60,111 nucleotides of DNA from Aquiflexum sp041751335 (GCF_041751335.1 NZ_JBGSXS010000034.1:1-60111), one strand, 5' to 3'; shown: positions 25,925-35,726, counted from the stretch's first letter. Notes: generated by a model not told the origin, from the letters alone. Made by a program: numbers and translations.

Positions 25925-27160
25925 CTATACAACTTTTACGGCAATCCTGTGACAGGCATTATTGAGATATCCTTTGGGATTCCAGCCGGGTACCACCATG
26001 GGTTGGCTGATGCCGCTATCGTCAGTGGCCTTTGCCCAAACTTCATAATATCCTTTCTGGTGGAATTGAATCTGTGCATTGAAGTGTTGCCATGCAAAGC
26101 GGTTTACCGGGGATTCCAGATGGCAACTTTGCCAGGTGCTGCCAAAGTCTATGGAATAAGAAACAGATTTAACCTTCTTCTCCCCTGCCCAGGCATGGCC
26201 CCTGATTTCAAGTTTTCTGGTCAGTCCAAATTCAGCCCCTGATTTCGGATAGGTGATCAAAGACTTGACCGGCATGGATTCTATAATCTGAAAATTTTCA
26301 CTTGAAATATTTGCCCCCGGCTCCATGGGAACTTTGGGTACCATATAGGAGGGAGCTTCCATTTTTGACCCATCATGGACCTTGTTTCTGATCGAAATGG
26401 TATGTATCCACTTGCCGGAAACAGAGGCGGGATATCCCGAAACTACTAATCGAAGAGGATACCCATGGACCATTGGAATGTCCTTTCCGTTCATTGCATA
26501 AGCAATCAACGTTTCATCCTGCATGGCTTTGGCAATTGGGATACCTCTGGATATCGCTTCCCTGTTGGCGTCACCGCTGAGGTGTCCATCTGTACCGTGA
26601 TATCCAACATACACTGCGTCGGCTTTTATACCCAAATCATTCAAAAGATCTTTGAGTCTAAATCCTGTCCAGGCTGCACAATGGACTGCACCGACTCCCC
26701 ATTGATTGCCCTCGGTGGGAGGGTAAAATTCACCCCTTCCATTTCCTCCACACTCCAATACCAATTGATAAGTATGGGAAACAAATTTACTTTTCAGTTC
26801 CTGAAGGATATAAGTTTTTTCATTCAAAACCGATTCACCTTTAATGGTGAGTTTCCAGTTTGAGGGATCGGTTTTTGGAGGCAAAAGTCCGTTGTTGCGA
26901 ATAAACATTTTATCCGCTGGGGTTATCCTGTCGTCGAGCAAGTGGGCAGGGGACTCAACATTCCAAGGTTTGTCGTTGAGAACAATCAGTGCAGAGTTTT
27001 TTCCAAAAGTTTTCAAAGATTCCTGTTCCTGCAACAAAACAGGTATATATCCCTCCGGCATATTGGAACCAAAAACCACATCCATCCCAAGAATTCCCGA
27101 AAAAACCGCCAAGGTAGATTCTTTAATGAATTTTCTTCTTTTATAATTTTTTGGAGGCAT
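25925..27160 (-). CDS. Sulfite-oxidase-family molybdenum oxidoreductase (SorA-like), Tat-exported
   Basis: A 411-residue protein from ATG 27160, beginning MPPKNYKRRKFIKES, a twin-arginine signal. The molybdopterin domain has LECGGNGRGEF with Cys137 as the molybdenum ligand, matching the ECAGNGR motif of sulfite oxidases, and later VHGYPLRLVVSGYPAS. The C-terminal Ig-like dimerisation domain starts near VPMEPGANIS and includes GHAWAGEKKV and VSYSIDFGSTW. It oxidises sulfite to sulfate in the periplasm and gives electrons to the coupled cytochrome. The upstream in-frame extension was rejected because it would bury the Tat motif. Confidence 0.87.
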   Translation of the reverse strand: MPPKNYKRRKFIKESTLAVFSGILGMDVVFGSNMPEGYIPVLLQEQESLKTFGKNSALIVLNDKPWNVESPAHLLDDRITPADKMFIRNNGLLPPKTDPSNWKLTIKGESVLNEKTYILQELKSKFVSHTYQLVLECGGNGRGEFYPPTEGNQWGVGAVHCAAWTGFRLKDLLNDLGIKADAVYVGYHGTDGHLSGDANREAISRGIPIAKAMQDETLIAYAMNGKDIPMVHGYPLRLVVSGYPASVSGKWIHTISIRNKVHDGSKMEAPSYMVPKVPMEPGANISSENFQIIESMPVKSLITYPKSGAEFGLTRKLEIRGHAWAGEKKVKSVSYSIDFGSTWQSCHLESPVNRFAWQHFNAQIQFHQKGYYEVWAKATDDSGISQPMVVPGWNPKGYLNNACHRIAVKVV

Positions 27161-27265
27161 TGGGGAAAAATAAGCTGAGAATGAAAGATATGATATTCGA
27201 CTTCCCAATTTATGCTTTTCAACCCCTTAAATCAAACGGAATCTTTTGAGATTTTATAACTTAAA

Positions 27266-27300
27266 AAACTTCCGGGAAGCTTAAGACTTCACGGAAGTTT
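27266..27300 (-). terminator. Terminator downstream of the small-protein gene
   Basis: AAACTTCCG (27266-27274) pairs with CGGAAGTTT (27292-27300), with an inner GAAG/CTTC pair and one mismatch. On the minus strand it is followed by TTTTTT. It ends the gene at 27325-27534. Confidence 0.75.
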
Positions 27301-27324
27301 AATTTAAAAAATATTACTACTTAC

Positions 27325-27534
27325 TTACAACAACAATGCGCTTTTAAACCCAGTAACCATTTTTTGGCTGAAACTGCGGTTTACTTCCATTAATGCTTCG
27401 GGACGGATAGAAATAAACGATGTCCTTTCTATAATTACATCCCATGCTTTATCTTTTGCTTCTCTTTCACTACCTGCGAGGGTTTTGACTTGGAATTCAA
27501 TTCCATTGATTTCCAATTTGATTAAATATTTCAT
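27325..27534 (-). CDS. Small conserved-looking protein of unknown function
   Basis: Sixty-nine residues from ATG 27534, MKYLIKLEINGIEFQVKTL, then EREAKDKAWDVIIERTSF and a basic tail. The layout beta-beta-alpha-beta suggests a small ferredoxin-like or DUF fold, but I do not recognise it. It is probably real: there is a terminator just past the stop, codon use is ordinary, and its composition is balanced. Upstream 27538-27984 is a 447-bp gap that holds only the terminator at 27771-27824 and AT-rich DNA. Confidence 0.65.
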   Translation of the reverse strand: MKYLIKLEINGIEFQVKTLAGSEREAKDKAWDVIIERTSFISIRPEALMEVNRSFSQKMVTGFKSALLL

Positions 27535-27770
27535 CATTTTTAAACAAGTTTAAGTATATCATTCAAAAAACCACTTTAATAAAATCATCAGCATAAATGC
27601 TGAACCGAAATCACTAATTATTGTCTTATACAACAATTATAACAATACAAATTACATTTTTATATATTTAAAAAACAAATACTTTTTAATATTTATTTTA
27701 AATAAAAACAATGCCTCAATATTTATATCACTTGAAATTGCTTTTTGGGCTATTTGCCGAAGATTTCTGG

Positions 27771-27824
27771 CCAAAAAAAATCCAAATGAAGTCCTATTTA
27801 CGAGATAGGTTTTCATTTGGATTT
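27771..27824 (-). terminator. Terminator of the DUF5687 ABC operon
   Basis: On the minus strand TTCATTTGGATTT pairs with AAATCCAAATGAA (arms 27778-27790 and 27812-27824), with an inner CCTAT/ATAGG pair, followed by a run of eight T. It lies about 160 bp beyond the ATPase stop and is the only strong hairpin in the gap. Confidence 0.75.
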
Positions 27825-27984
27825 TGGAAATGATTAATTTCTGTAATTTATAAAGTAGAATCTTTTATTTCTGCATGTAGTAGAATGACAATTGACTGAA
27901 GGAACTCAGAAACTAAGATTTCAATAAGTGATTTCCTGATTACATAATTTTTGAACCAATTTAGGAATCTATTGAGCGGTATTA

Positions 27985-28680
27985 TCATCCTGTAAAATAG
28001 GAATCCAATTCAGACATCATCAATTCCTTTTCTTTGAGGTCTTTGATTACTTTTCCTTTTTCCAACAAGACTATCCTATCACAGATTTCGGTGACATGAT
28101 TGAGGTCATGGGAGGATATCAAAAAAGTGATTTGAGACCTGTCCTTTTCATGGAGTATTAACTTCTTCAATCTTATTTGGGAACTTGGGTCGAGATTTTC
28201 AAAAGGTTCGTCCAGCAGTATGACTTCAGGATTGCCCATTAAAGCTGCTGCAATTCCCACTTTTTTAAGGTTTCCTTTAGATAGGTCCCTGATGTATTTC
28301 TTTTTCCCCAAAATCTCATCATTGAAAAGGTCTTTGAAATTTTCGAGATGCAGTCTGAGATCTTCTTCTGAAAGCCGGTAAATCTTTCTCAATGTTTCAA
28401 AATATTCATCGGGAGTAAGATACGACAACAGCATATGTTCATCAAGGTAAGCACCAACCCTGGCTTTCCAATCTTCGGTTTTACTGACATCAAGACCGTC
28501 AATAAAAACTTTACCGGAAGTAGCCTTCACCAAATCCAACATGATTCTAAAAAGCGTGGTTTTACCGGCACCATTGTTACCTACTAGTCCAAAGCATTCG
28601 GATTTGGGAATCTCAATCGATTCCACGTCAAGTACTACAGCCTCTTTATACTGTTTTTTGAGATTTTGTACATTTATCAT
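27985..28680 (-). CDS. ABC transporter ATP-binding protein
   Basis: A 231-residue ATPase. Walker A is GNNGAGKTT (residues 34-42), the signature is LSKGNLKKVGIAAAL, Walker B is VILLDEP, and the switch His is in SSHDLNH. The short form and lack of extra domains fit Bacteroidota export-type systems. Its ATG overlaps the permease stop by ATGA (28677-28680), so they form one transporter. Substrate unknown. Confidence 0.93.
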   Translation of the reverse strand: MINVQNLKKQYKEAVVLDVESIEIPKSECFGLVGNNGAGKTTLFRIMLDLVKATSGKVFIDGLDVSKTEDWKARVGAYLDEHMLLSYLTPDEYFETLRKIYRLSEEDLRLHLENFKDLFNDEILGKKKYIRDLSKGNLKKVGIAAALMGNPEVILLDEPFENLDPSSQIRLKKLILHEKDRSQITFLISSHDLNHVTEICDRIVLLEKGKVIKDLKEKELMMSELDSYFTG

Positions 28681-30164
28681 AATTCTTGTCTAAATGAGGA
28701 TGAAATTTCATATCTATTATTAAGTACTCTTTGCACAGGCAAATTAGAAAGATAAGGGAAAGCTAAAATGCCTACCACACCAATAATTCCCAATGCAAGT
28801 AGCCCTACGTACTGATTGACCAATAATGCAAAAGGAAGGTAAACAATGTATGGCGCCAGAAACATTGGTATTATCATGAGAAACTGTGCTATTCCTACCC
28901 CTTCGTAATTGAACATGGCACCTTTGTTCAGGTCCATAGGTTTTGGTTTCCATAAAGACAAATAAATCACCATGTGCATAATCACACCCATATTGAATAA
29001 AAAAGTAGCGATATGGATCAGTAGAATATCCCATCCAAAAAACACGTAAGGGACTGACAATAGGAAACAAAGACAGGAAGTGGCAATGAACAGCAGATAC
29101 TTTCCTTTGATCAAACCTTCCACCCCGTCTCTTTTTTGGAGAAAAAAATCAAAGTTTGCGGAGTTCCAGCTTAAAAACAGTTGCCCATATTGCAACATGA
29201 AAATCCCGGTAATAAATGAGCCTACAAAGACAAACATGTGGGAAAAGCCTTCTTCTGTGGAATATTGTGGATTGGCATAAAATATCAAACCGTATAACAA
29301 GAAAAAACCTGCCAGCATTAAATAAGTCCTACTTTTCTTATGACGGATGATCAGCTTCCATTCCAAATTCGCCAATTCTCCGGCCAATCCGAATCGGTTG
29401 AAAATCCCAAATTCCTGATTGACAAATCTGACATCTTCATTTTCTGTGAGATCTTCGATGTATGCATTATTATAATAGTATGTATATGCCAGTCTATGAA
29501 GTCCAAGGAATACCAAAAACATTGCCAATACAGGGATAAAACTTGTCAAAGACCAATCAAAAACTGGCTTCATGATATCCCCTAAGTTGAACCAGCCTAG
29601 GTAATTGGATCCAGCACCAAGCAAAAGAACCAAAAAAACTACCCCAATGCCTGTTATACTATCTTCAAATTTCTGTTTGAACCATAGCATCAACCAATGC
29701 AAGGACCAACTTGTAAACATGATACACAAGATCCATGACCACGCCGCCGGATTACCAAACCTTGGCGCAACCTCCTGAACGGCAAATGGCAAAAACAACA
29801 ATGGCGCAATCAACGTCATTGGAGAAACGAATGATCTCCCTAACAGGAAATGAATAATCGTGCTTTTCTTGATGGGAAGATGTAGGAATCTCTCCAACTC
29901 AATCACAGGAAGTTTCTGAACAAAATACCTGTACATAAATTCAAACAGGAAAAAGTAAATCAAAACCCCACTAAGCGTTGCATAGGCATCATTACTTTCA
30001 AATCCTTTTTCAATGACCTGCTTTAGAACCAGCCCCATCAGGAATACATAAGCAAGTAACACCACAGCGAGAAATGCTAGAAAAATTGCTACTAAAGCAC
30101 TTTTTGCAAAAGCTGTGGATCGCATACTTTTCAGTATTTCCAGTTTGATAAATTGTAAAACCAT
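28677..30164 (-). CDS. DUF5687 family ABC permease
   Basis: A 495-residue membrane protein with about 12 hydrophobic segments. It begins MVLQFIKLEILKSMRSTAF, then FLAFLAVVLLAYVFLMG, typical of DUF5687 permeases that pair with one ATPase. Start ATG 30164; an upstream in-frame TTG adds two residues only. A promoter candidate lies at 30221-30250. It is coupled to the ATPase gene by a 4-bp overlap. Confidence 0.88.
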   Translation of the reverse strand: MVLQFIKLEILKSMRSTAFAKSALVAIFLAFLAVVLLAYVFLMGLVLKQVIEKGFESNDAYATLSGVLIYFFLFEFMYRYFVQKLPVIELERFLHLPIKKSTIIHFLLGRSFVSPMTLIAPLLFLPFAVQEVAPRFGNPAAWSWILCIMFTSWSLHWLMLWFKQKFEDSITGIGVVFLVLLLGAGSNYLGWFNLGDIMKPVFDWSLTSFIPVLAMFLVFLGLHRLAYTYYYNNAYIEDLTENEDVRFVNQEFGIFNRFGLAGELANLEWKLIIRHKKSRTYLMLAGFFLLYGLIFYANPQYSTEEGFSHMFVFVGSFITGIFMLQYGQLFLSWNSANFDFFLQKRDGVEGLIKGKYLLFIATSCLCFLLSVPYVFFGWDILLIHIATFLFNMGVIMHMVIYLSLWKPKPMDLNKGAMFNYEGVGIAQFLMIIPMFLAPYIVYLPFALLVNQYVGLLALGIIGVVGILAFPYLSNLPVQRVLNNRYEISSSFRQEL

Positions 30165-30220
30165 AAGCAAATAATAAAGTGAAACAGGATATAAAATGTA
30201 ATTTTGGCTATGAAGATATA

Positions 30221-30250
30221 CAAAACTAAATAAGTCGCGGAATCAACAAA
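30221..30250 (-). promoter_or_regulatory. Promoter candidate for the DUF5687 ABC operon
   Basis: On the minus strand TAGTTTTG (30228-30221) fits TAnnTTTG, and TTTG (30250-30247) lies 18 bp upstream; the usual spacing is 19-21. It would start transcription near 30215, about 50 bp before the permease ATG. Confidence 0.45.
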
Positions 30251-30265
30251 AATAAAATTGACAAA

Positions 30266-30697
30266 ATGAATGAAAATATACAGGAACTAGGATTTTTTGA
30301 TGTTATAGAGGCCCGGAGGTCAGTGGAGATTTTTGACCAAGAAAGCCCATTTGATCATCAGATTGTCCAAAAATGTCTTGAGGCAGCCACTTTGGCACCG
30401 AACAGCAGCAACCTGCAATTGTGGGAATTCTATAGGATCCCGGAATCCTCCGCCTTAAAAAAGCCTTTAGATCAATTGTGCATGAAACAAAAAGCAGCCT
30501 CAACTGCCAGAGAGTTGGTGGTCGTGGTCACTAGAAGGGACAAATGGAAAAGCCGGACAAAAGCAAATCAGGTATATGACCGTATCAATAGAAACCTCAG
30601 GGATAAAAAATCTGCCCTAGATAACGGCATTAAAAACAGTATCAACATTTCTGATTTAAAGCAGAAAATTGAAAAAGTTGAGGAGTTTAAAATGTAA
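30266..30697 (+). pseudogene. Truncated nitroreductase-family protein
   Basis: A 143-residue N-terminal fragment. It opens GFFDVIEARRSVEIFDQE, then CLEAATLAPNSSNLQLWEFYRI and ARELVVVVTRRDKW, matching the FMN-binding half of nitroreductases (Arg-Arg-Ser and the SSNLQ loop). Family members are 200-280 residues. The second half is missing and the last 45 residues are a charged helical tail without homology to the family. The downstream 200 bp (30698-30909) has no continuing frame I can recognise. It is either a decayed gene or a shortened variant that cannot bind FMN in the usual dimer. Confidence 0.65.
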
Positions 30698-30909
30698 CCC
30701 CAAGTATTCAAAGTAAGTATTAAAACCTTGAAATGGGAAACCCATATTCTGTTGGAAGAAGACCTACGTTTGGGCATATAGGGCCAAACGTTCAAAATTT
30801 CAAATTAGACAATGGCATCTAACTAAAATATAAAAATATTTTAAATACTTTTTATTGTATATAAAATTATTTTAATTTTTTTGAAATTATTATTTCAGTA
30901 ATTTGGAAT

Positions 30910-32730
30910 ATGGACAGCATTAAACTTGTGATTTGGGACTTAGATGAGACTTTTTGGAAAGGAACACTTTCGGAAGAAGGCATAAGTCCCATCAAAGAAC
31001 ATTTAGAAATCGTCAAAAAGCTTACTGAGAGGGGAATCATCAATGCCATTGTTTCCAAAAATGATTTTGAGATGACCAAATCCAAACTGATAGATCTTGA
31101 TATCTGGGATTACTTTGTATTTCCTGCGATTGAATGGAATCCAAAAGGAATACTCATCAAGCAGATTATTGAGAATTGCCAACTTAGGGATTCCAATGTG
31201 CTGTTCATTGATGACAACTCACATAATCTTAATGAAGCCAAGTTTCACAATCAAAACATACATACCAAAACACCAGAATTCATACCGGAGATTCTCCAAC
31301 ATCATGCTTTTAAAGGTAAAGCAGATCCTGAATTAAGTAGGTTGAAGCAATACAAGGTATTGGAAAAAAAAGCTATGGCTAAAAGTAGTTACGACAGTAA
31401 CTATAAATTTTTGAAAGATTCCAACATACAAATTAATATAATCCAAAACCCTGAAAAATATAAAGACCGGATTACTGAACTGATAGGTCGGGCAAATCAG
31501 CTTAATTTTACCAAAATCCGACTGGACGATCAGGAAGTTGGGAAACTACTCAATGACAGAACTCTCAAAAATGCAGCTATATGGGCAAGAGATAGGTATG
31601 GTGATTACGGCATCATAGGATTTTACAGTTATGATTACACTGCTAACAAATTCAACCACTTTGTCTTTTCTTGCCGTATTCTTAACCTTGGAATCCCTCA
31701 GTATATCTATGCCAAGTATAATTTTCCGGAATTGGATATTGTACCGGAGATTGCCGAAAAACTTGATCATTCCCATCCTGATTGGATAACCGAATCCAAT
31801 TTTAATGTTGACCTCAAGGAGCAGACCAATGGAACGGACGCAACCAAGATCCTATTTGCAGGTGGATGCGAATATGACCAAATGTATTTTTACCTCGAAC
31901 GCAACAACATTGAAGTCAAACTTTATGTCAATTATAACAACGATCAAAACATTCCTGTAAGACCTTCCCATACGGAAGCCATACTTGGCGGACTAAGATT
32001 TTCAGCCGAGCAAAAAGAACAGTTTCTCAACCATTCTTTGCTTCCTTTTTTGGATAAAAATTATTTTGATTCAGGAATTTTTGATTCCACATATGATTGT
32101 TTTATTTATAATCCAAGAATGGATTATGAACATCATGTGTATGAACATAAAAAAGATAAATTTCTGGTTTCTTATGGAGGATATGGAAATAACTTTACCG
32201 ATATAAATGACAGGGAGAATATTGTCGATTTTTTTTCCGGAAGAAAAGCCTTTAATATCAATGAATCTTTTCTTCAAGAATTTTCAGAACAATTTAAAGG
32301 CATTGGCAGAATTTCCACAAAAAAATTTATTGAAAATCTCAAAGAAATCAGAGAGAACATACCCTCCCATATCCCCATCATCATGATCAACTGCCCTGAA
32401 ATAAGACTCAGTGCTCGTAAATCTGGCGATGAAAAGTACCTCAGGCATTGTGAGATGAATAAAGCAATAGACAAATTCATCCTGGAAAGTGAAAACACAC
32501 ACCTCTTGGACATCCGTAAAATCATCACTCATGAATCCCATCTAATTTCCGATCTAGGCCATTTTCAAAGAAAATATTATAAGGATATTTCTTTGACGAT
32601 GCTCCAAATGCTGAATAATCTTCTTGGAGAAAGAGTAACTAGAAATCTGAATATGAAATCAATTGTATATGACAAATTGGATGGTATGATAGAACTCGCC
32701 AGGATAATCAAAAGGCGATTGATAGGATAA
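30910..32730 (+). CDS. FkbH-like HAD domain fused to a C-terminal SGNH-like domain
   Basis: A 606-residue cytoplasmic protein. Residues 1-295 are FkbH-like: the HAD motif WDLDETFWKGTL (Asp10, Asp12), VLFIDDNSHN near 97-106, then a GNAT-like part with RANQLNFTKIR (194-204) and FSCRILNLGIP (253-263). FkbH proteins load glyceryl units from 1,3-bisphosphoglycerate onto acyl carrier proteins. Residues 312-606 look like SGNH/GDSL hydrolase: LFAGGC (Cys320 in place of the nucleophile Ser), then YGGYGNNF, INCPEIR, and DLGH with Asp548 and His551. The Cys substitution would make it a transferase or an inactive hydrolase. No polyketide or ACP genes are near. The flanks are very AT-rich, which could mean transfer. 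Confidence 0.8.
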   Translation: MDSIKLVIWDLDETFWKGTLSEEGISPIKEHLEIVKKLTERGIINAIVSKNDFEMTKSKLIDLDIWDYFVFPAIEWNPKGILIKQIIENCQLRDSNVLFIDDNSHNLNEAKFHNQNIHTKTPEFIPEILQHHAFKGKADPELSRLKQYKVLEKKAMAKSSYDSNYKFLKDSNIQINIIQNPEKYKDRITELIGRANQLNFTKIRLDDQEVGKLLNDRTLKNAAIWARDRYGDYGIIGFYSYDYTANKFNHFVFSCRILNLGIPQYIYAKYNFPELDIVPEIAEKLDHSHPDWITESNFNVDLKEQTNGTDATKILFAGGCEYDQMYFYLERNNIEVKLYVNYNNDQNIPVRPSHTEAILGGLRFSAEQKEQFLNHSLLPFLDKNYFDSGIFDSTYDCFIYNPRMDYEHHVYEHKKDKFLVSYGGYGNNFTDINDRENIVDFFSGRKAFNINESFLQEFSEQFKGIGRISTKKFIENLKEIRENIPSHIPIIMINCPEIRLSARKSGDEKYLRHCEMNKAIDKFILESENTHLLDIRKIITHESHLISDLGHFQRKYYKDISLTMLQMLNNLLGERVTRNLNMKSIVYDKLDGMIELARIIKRRLIG

Positions 32731-32739
32731 ATTTCTTTG

Positions 32740-34002
32740 TCAATACCCATATTTCCCTTTCCATCTTTCTTTCAAAAATCTTCTTAATTCATTTTCCCTC
32801 GCATTGTTTCCGGGTTCATAGAGTTTGAGGTTTTTGATTTCATCTGGGAGAAATTCCTGCGCAACAAAATTATTTTCATAGTCATGGGCATATTTATACC
32901 CTTTACCATAGTTCAGGTCTTTCATCAATTTGGTGGGTGCATTCCGTAGATGAAGGGGAACGGATAAATCCCCTTTTTCCCTCACCAATTCCTGGGCTTT
33001 ATTGATTGCCATATAGGAAGAGTTGCTCTTGGCCGAGCTTGCAAGGTAGGTCACACATTGGGAAAGTATGATCCTAGATTCCGGATAGCCGATGATTTTG
33101 ACAGCTTCAAAACAGTTGGTTGCCAAAAGCAGTGCGTTGGGATTGGCGTTACCAATATCCTCCGAAGCTAGAATCACCAGCCGCCTTGCTATGAACTTCA
33201 CATCTTCCCCACCTTCAATCATTCTTGCCAGCCAATAAACAGCAGCATTGGGATCGGAACCTCTAATTGACTTGATAAAGGCCGAAATGATATCGTAATG
33301 TTGTTCTCCTGATTTATCATATAAAGCCACTTTTTGTTGGGCAATTTCTATAACAATCTTGTTTTCAATGATATAAGGTTCTTCATTAATGCCATCAATC
33401 ACGATTTCCAAAAGATTGAGCAATTTTCTCCCATCTCCACCCGAAAGCCTCAATAGTGCCTCTGTTTCCCTTAATTCTACTTTTTTCTTTTTTAAAAAAA
33501 CATCCTTTTCCAGGGCCTGATGAATCATAGATTCAAGCTCTGTTTTACCCAATGAATTTAAGGTAAAAACCTGACATCTGGAAAGTAATGCAGCATTGAC
33601 TTCAAACGATGGATTTTCGGTGGTGGCTCCTATCAATCTGATCACTCCTTTTTCAACAGCCCCTAAGAGGGCATCCTGTTGGGATTTATTGAACCTATGG
33701 ATCTCATCAATAAAAAGCACCACTCCCATTTGGAATTTTGCCTTATCAATAACTTCTCTAATATCCTTCACCCCAGAACTGATCGCACTTAATGTGTAAA
33801 AAGGCGCTTTGATTTCATTGGCAATGATATTGGCAATGGTGGTCTTTCCCACCCCGGGAGGTCCCCATAAGATCAATGAGGGGACATTTCCACTTTTAAT
33901 GGCTTTATGTAAAAATGAATGAGGTGCTGAAAGATGTTCCTGCCCAATCAATTCTTCTAAAAGGGTGGGACGCATGCGTTCCGCAAGAGGAGTCTGATTC
34001 AT
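32740..34002 (-). CDS. rarA: Replication-associated recombination protein RarA (MgsA)
   Basis: A 420-residue AAA+ ATPase from ATG 34002 (MNQTPLAERMRPTLLEELIGQEHL). It has Walker A GPPGVGKTT, Walker B VLFIDEIHRFNK, sensor 1 IGATTENPSF, and the later HYDIISAFIKSIRGSDPNAAVYWLARM, which is characteristic of RarA. It acts at stalled replication forks. The longer in-frame start was rejected because it adds a non-conserved segment. It is convergent with the FkbH fusion, ending only ten bases from it. Confidence 0.95.
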   Translation of the reverse strand: MNQTPLAERMRPTLLEELIGQEHLSAPHSFLHKAIKSGNVPSLILWGPPGVGKTTIANIIANEIKAPFYTLSAISSGVKDIREVIDKAKFQMGVVLFIDEIHRFNKSQQDALLGAVEKGVIRLIGATTENPSFEVNAALLSRCQVFTLNSLGKTELESMIHQALEKDVFLKKKKVELRETEALLRLSGGDGRKLLNLLEIVIDGINEEPYIIENKIVIEIAQQKVALYDKSGEQHYDIISAFIKSIRGSDPNAAVYWLARMIEGGEDVKFIARRLVILASEDIGNANPNALLLATNCFEAVKIIGYPESRIILSQCVTYLASSAKSNSSYMAINKAQELVREKGDLSVPLHLRNAPTKLMKDLNYGKGYKYAHDYENNFVAQEFLPDEIKNLKLYEPGNNARENELRRFLKERWKGKYGY

Positions 34003-34153
34003 AGTATATGCTTTATTATTTCTCCAAAATATTCCGGAAAAGGAAGTCAAATCTAAATAATTTTAGGTTGCTATATGGATTAAAAAGAAATGAGTCTATC
34101 AACTAGATTTAATTATATATTTTTACCGATAAATAAATCAAGCTACTTTTTTC

Positions 34154-35575
34154 ATGGCTTCCAACGACTCAAGAAGGGCTTCAATCCGACTTTACCGAAA
34201 GCTCAAATCCGGATGGATTTGGGCAACCTCAACATTTACCGGAAATTTTATTCTGGCATTTTTCATCACCTCATTCTTTAGAAATTTGGGATATGAGGAT
34301 GATGTAAATTATGTGTTTTTCTTAGGAGTTTTGGCAGTTGGGCTTTGGGTGACGGAGGCAATCCCTCCATTTGCAGTGGGGATATTCATCATTGCGGGAC
34401 TGTTATTTGGCTTTGGGACAGATTTTGTCCTAGAAGGACAAAAAACACCCGTTGAAATGTACCTTGGCACTTGGACGAGCAATGTGATTTGGCTATTGCT
34501 TGGTGGTTTTTTTCTGGCGGAAGGGATGAGTATTGTATCCTTGGATAGGGCGCTGTTTAAATTTACCCTGAATAAATTTGGATCAGACCCTAACAGATTA
34601 TTATTAGGCTTAATGTTAACAACAGCTGTGGGCAGTATGGTCATGTCCAACACAGCGACCACCGCAATGATGATTTCTTCCATTTTACCGTTGGCGAGAA
34701 TGATGGGTAAAAATTCGGAATACACAAAAGCTTTATTAATAGGTATTCCAGCTGCTGCAACACTTGGTGGCATGGGAACTATCATAGGTAGTACTCCAAA
34801 TGCCATTGCCGTAGGTGCTTTGCAGGAAAAAGGGATTAACATTTCTTTCATAGAATGGATGCTTTTTGGAGTACCCATGGCATTTATATCTGTTTATCTA
34901 TTTTGGAAATTTTTGACCAAAAAACTTCATCTGGACAATGTAGTCCTCGACCTTACCGAATTGATAGGGAAATCTAACCTCAAAAAGGGTTTTGAAAAAA
35001 ATGCGGTAATTTTCACTTTGTTTGTAACAATATCCATGTGGTTGACAGAGCCTCTTCACGGGATTCCGATTGCAGCAACTTCGGCTATTCCAATAGTTCT
35101 GCTTACACTTTTTCAGGTAATAAAAGCTGAAGATGTCAGAAGACTGCCTTGGGATACGCTGATGTTGGTAGCAGGAGGTCTGGCATTGGGTATTGCCATG
35201 GTAGATGTGGGGCTGACTGACATCATCATGGAACAAATAACACTCTTGCCAATTCCTATGATTGGAGTGGCCATTGTGTTTTCGATCATTGCTGTATTAA
35301 TATCCAATATCATGAGTAATACAGCAGCAGCTTCCATACTTGTTCCCTTAGGACTCTCCCTTCCCGGTATCTGGGGTTTCGCCGTTCCTTTGATAGTTGC
35401 ATTAAGCTGTTCATGTGCTCTATTGCTTCCAGTATCCACGCCCTCAAATGCCATTTCCTATTCTACCGGAATGATCGAACAAAAAAGCTTCAGACCCGGT
35501 GGCTTGATGATGATATTGCTCGGCCCTATTTTGGCCTTTATTTCAGTTATGGTTTATGCCCTTATTTTTTATTGA
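34154..35575 (+). CDS. SLC13/DASS family sodium:dicarboxylate or sulfate symporter
   Basis: A 473-residue inner-membrane protein. The two inverted repeats each carry the SNT signature: MSNTATTAMM (near 165) and SNIMSNTAAASI (near 380), followed by IGSTPNAIAV and STPSNAIS. These bind sodium and a carboxylate or oxyanion. The first 45 residues are a soluble lead-in with charged helix before the first membrane segment. Start ATG 34154 is followed by this helix; alternatives in the same frame are not better. Substrate could be a C4-dicarboxylate or sulfate. Confidence 0.93.
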   Translation: MASNDSRRASIRLYRKLKSGWIWATSTFTGNFILAFFITSFFRNLGYEDDVNYVFFLGVLAVGLWVTEAIPPFAVGIFIIAGLLFGFGTDFVLEGQKTPVEMYLGTWTSNVIWLLLGGFFLAEGMSIVSLDRALFKFTLNKFGSDPNRLLLGLMLTTAVGSMVMSNTATTAMMISSILPLARMMGKNSEYTKALLIGIPAAATLGGMGTIIGSTPNAIAVGALQEKGINISFIEWMLFGVPMAFISVYLFWKFLTKKLHLDNVVLDLTELIGKSNLKKGFEKNAVIFTLFVTISMWLTEPLHGIPIAATSAIPIVLLTLFQVIKAEDVRRLPWDTLMLVAGGLALGIAMVDVGLTDIIMEQITLLPIPMIGVAIVFSIIAVLISNIMSNTAAASILVPLGLSLPGIWGFAVPLIVALSCSCALLLPVSTPSNAISYSTGMIEQKSFRPGGLMMILLGPILAFISVMVYALIFY

Positions 35576-35726
35576 TTTTTTTGGATTAATTTTTATAAGG
35601 TCTTCTTTTACATCAGGTAATTTAAAAATTAAAAATTTTAAAAGATGCTAAACTTTTTACATAACTTGACATGATTAGAATGCAAACACCCAAAAAATTC
35701 TACAGGTTTTCAAATAAGATTTTCAG

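Noticed and set aside
34309..34878. 189-codon frame on the minus strand
   Set aside because: Antisense to the SLC13 transporter gene, a mirror of hydrophobic codons.
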